Of a stretch of 64,000 bases of DNA, positions 63,086 through 64,000 are shown one piece after another; within the stretch, counting starts at the first letter, position 1, and each line of letters starts with the position of its first letter. Below the pieces are notes generated by a model. The model was not told where the DNA came from. It saw only the letters and a program-made list of their open reading frames with translations, and did no database searches. The translations under genes were made by a program, and so were the position numbers. Origin of the DNA: Amblyomma americanum (Eukaryota > Arthropoda > Arachnida > Ixodida > Ixodidae); the NCBI RefSeq assembly GCF_052857255.1, contig NC_135497.1, positions 179,417,745 to 179,481,744 of the forward strand, written 5' to 3'.

Positions 63086-63324
63086 TGTGGCACGAAGGTA
63101 GTTAGCGACCGCCAGAACCGAGCAGGGGTGACTCACCCCTTCAACTGTGCCTGCTCGCCGGCGCCTCGCCAATTCGGACTTCCCGGAAGACGTGTCCGAC
63201 TTGACAGCGTGAGAACTGTCGTTCGGACGCGAAGACAATGCTCTCTCTGGTGGGGGCGATTTTCCAGCGGCACCCTCTCTCTCCGGCGAGGCATGTGACG
63301 GGGGCGTGTCCCTATGTGTGTGTG

Positions 63325-63357
<33 letters not shown>

Positions 63358-63663
63358 ACGACAACGCAAGTTAGGCCACACCCAACCTGGCGAAGACCTC
63401 CTCGAACCTGGGTAATCCTAGGGACCGGACCCTTTTTAAACTGGACGACGAGTGCCGTGAGGAAGGAATCCTCGATCATCCTCAGATCTTCTCAGATCCT
63501 CCGATCTTCCCCCATCACCCACCAATGGGTTCTTAAATCTTGTAAATAATGCAAAATAAACCCCCTGTACAGTTTCCTTCATAACTAAGTCCGACAACGT
63601 CATTCGGAGAAGGGACCTGCGGTGCTGAAAGTCAGCTCACTCAAGGACCTCTCGTCCCCAACA
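63086..63663 (+). repeat. 5' LTR of a gypsy-type element (left edge uncertain)
   Basis: The right end is firm: CCCCAACA at 63656-63663 is followed two bases later by a primer binding site. AATAAACCCC at about 63554 would be the polyadenylation signal. A (GT)n run lies inside at 63314-63358. The left edge could be TGTGGCACGAAGG (63086) or TGTGACGGGGG (about 63295); both start with TGTG. Confidence 0.6.
63314..63358. repeat. (GT)n microsatellite within the LTR
   Basis: About 22 GT units with one interruption. Confidence 0.95.
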
Positions 63664-63665
63664 AC

Positions 63666-63683
63666 TGGTGGCAGCGATGGGAT
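63666..63683 (+). promoter_or_regulatory. tRNA primer binding site of the LTR element
   Basis: TGGTGGCAGCGATGGGAT starts with TGG, the complement of a tRNA 3' CCA, and directly follows the LTR end. It would prime minus-strand DNA synthesis. The tRNA species was not determined. Confidence 0.75.
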
Positions 63684-63862
63684 GGACCGTGCGACATCGT
63701 GCTTTCTCAACCGGTAAGCGTTTCGGCATTTTGCTATAGGATTCGCCAGGCTTCAGATTTTGAGAGAATAATCTAGAATCACTGGGAAGTGTATGTCAAT
63801 TGAGAAAGAGTAATCTCACGACACTTTGCAGATAGCATTGCCAAAGCGGAGAAACCGTTGTC

Positions 63863-64000
63863 ATGGACCTTATGAAATTGTCAATGTCGGACTTGCTGTT
63901 GTTATGCGAGGAACTGTCAATAGAAGTACAGGGCAAGATTACAAAACTTGAAATATGCAAAACAATTCAAAAACACGTAGAGGACGATCAGCTGGTAGAT
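63863..64000 (+). CDS. Start of a gypsy-type gag protein, cut by the window edge
   Basis: ATG 63863 opens a frame with no stop to base 64000 (46 codons): MDLMKLSMSDLLLLCEELSI, then a Lys/Glu-rich helix with KLEICKTIQKHVEDDQLVD. A leading helix pair with a LL-LCEELGI pattern is familiar from gag proteins of tick and other arthropod gypsy elements. It lies 180 bases after the primer binding site, the expected place. The rest of gag and pol should continue to the right. Confidence 0.7.
   Translation, partial: MDLMKLSMSDLLLLCEELSIEVQGKITKLEICKTIQKHVEDDQLVD

Noticed and set aside
1..64000. CRISPR array, bacterial operon or viral genome segment
   Set aside because: Tandem repeats here lack the spacer-repeat pattern, all coding traces are eukaryotic host or transposon, and no viral structural or polymerase gene was recognised.

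Overview
This window is repeat-rich eukaryotic DNA, most likely from a hard tick (Ixodidae). The basis is the spliced gene structure with GT-AG introns, several copies of a tRNA-derived SINE that resembles the tick Ruka-type SINEs as I recall them, tick-style I/Jockey and R1-like LINEs, and Tigger, Tc1 and Mutator-like DNA transposons. Nothing is bacterial. No CRISPR array, rRNA gene or convincing functional tRNA gene was seen.

The one host gene I can reconstruct is an ABHD4/ABHD5-like alpha/beta-hydrolase on the minus strand. Six coding exons lie at 38071-38031, 23842-23694, 17341-17042, 14377-14120, 8346-8232 and 2110-1994. They join in a continuous reading frame of 326 codons and stop just before the last coding exon or exons, which would lie left of base 1. 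The nucleophile elbow is GHSMGG, so the serine is present as in ABHD4 and fly pummelig, not the Asn of vertebrate ABHD5. The introns span about 35 kb and are packed with transposons.

Layout: 1-8 kb holds the 3' part of the gene, a dispersed repeat present twice as direct copies, and a decayed Tigger (3482-5765). 8-18 kb holds exons 3-5, a long-TIR MITE, a 2.2-kb TTAA-flanked element, a large GTAT microsatellite and a SINE nested in a SINE. 18-24 kb is a LINE with its zinc-knuckle gag split by a SINE, then exon 2. 25-36 kb (intron 1) holds a TTAA MITE, a second LINE of the same kind, a Ty3/gypsy fragment abutting it, a 55-bp inverted repeat and an R1/I-like LINE on the plus strand. 38 kb is exon 1 and the presumed promoter, followed by a near-perfect SINE palindrome.

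40-64 kb is almost wholly mobile DNA: a LINE 3' end; an R1-like LINE split by an older LTR element that is itself split by a solo LTR with a perfect 5-bp target duplication; a BEL/Pao fragment; a Tc1-like DD34E transposon with a possible intron; tandem repeats; an internally deleted Mutator-like element; MITEs and SINEs; and, at the right edge, the LTR, primer binding site and gag start of a gypsy-type element that runs out of the window. One C2H2 zinc-finger open frame near 48.4 kb may be another host exon. I did not find a clearly new biological system. The most useful leads are the hydrolase gene model, the split Tc1 transposase, the three inverted repeats and the dated nests of insertions.
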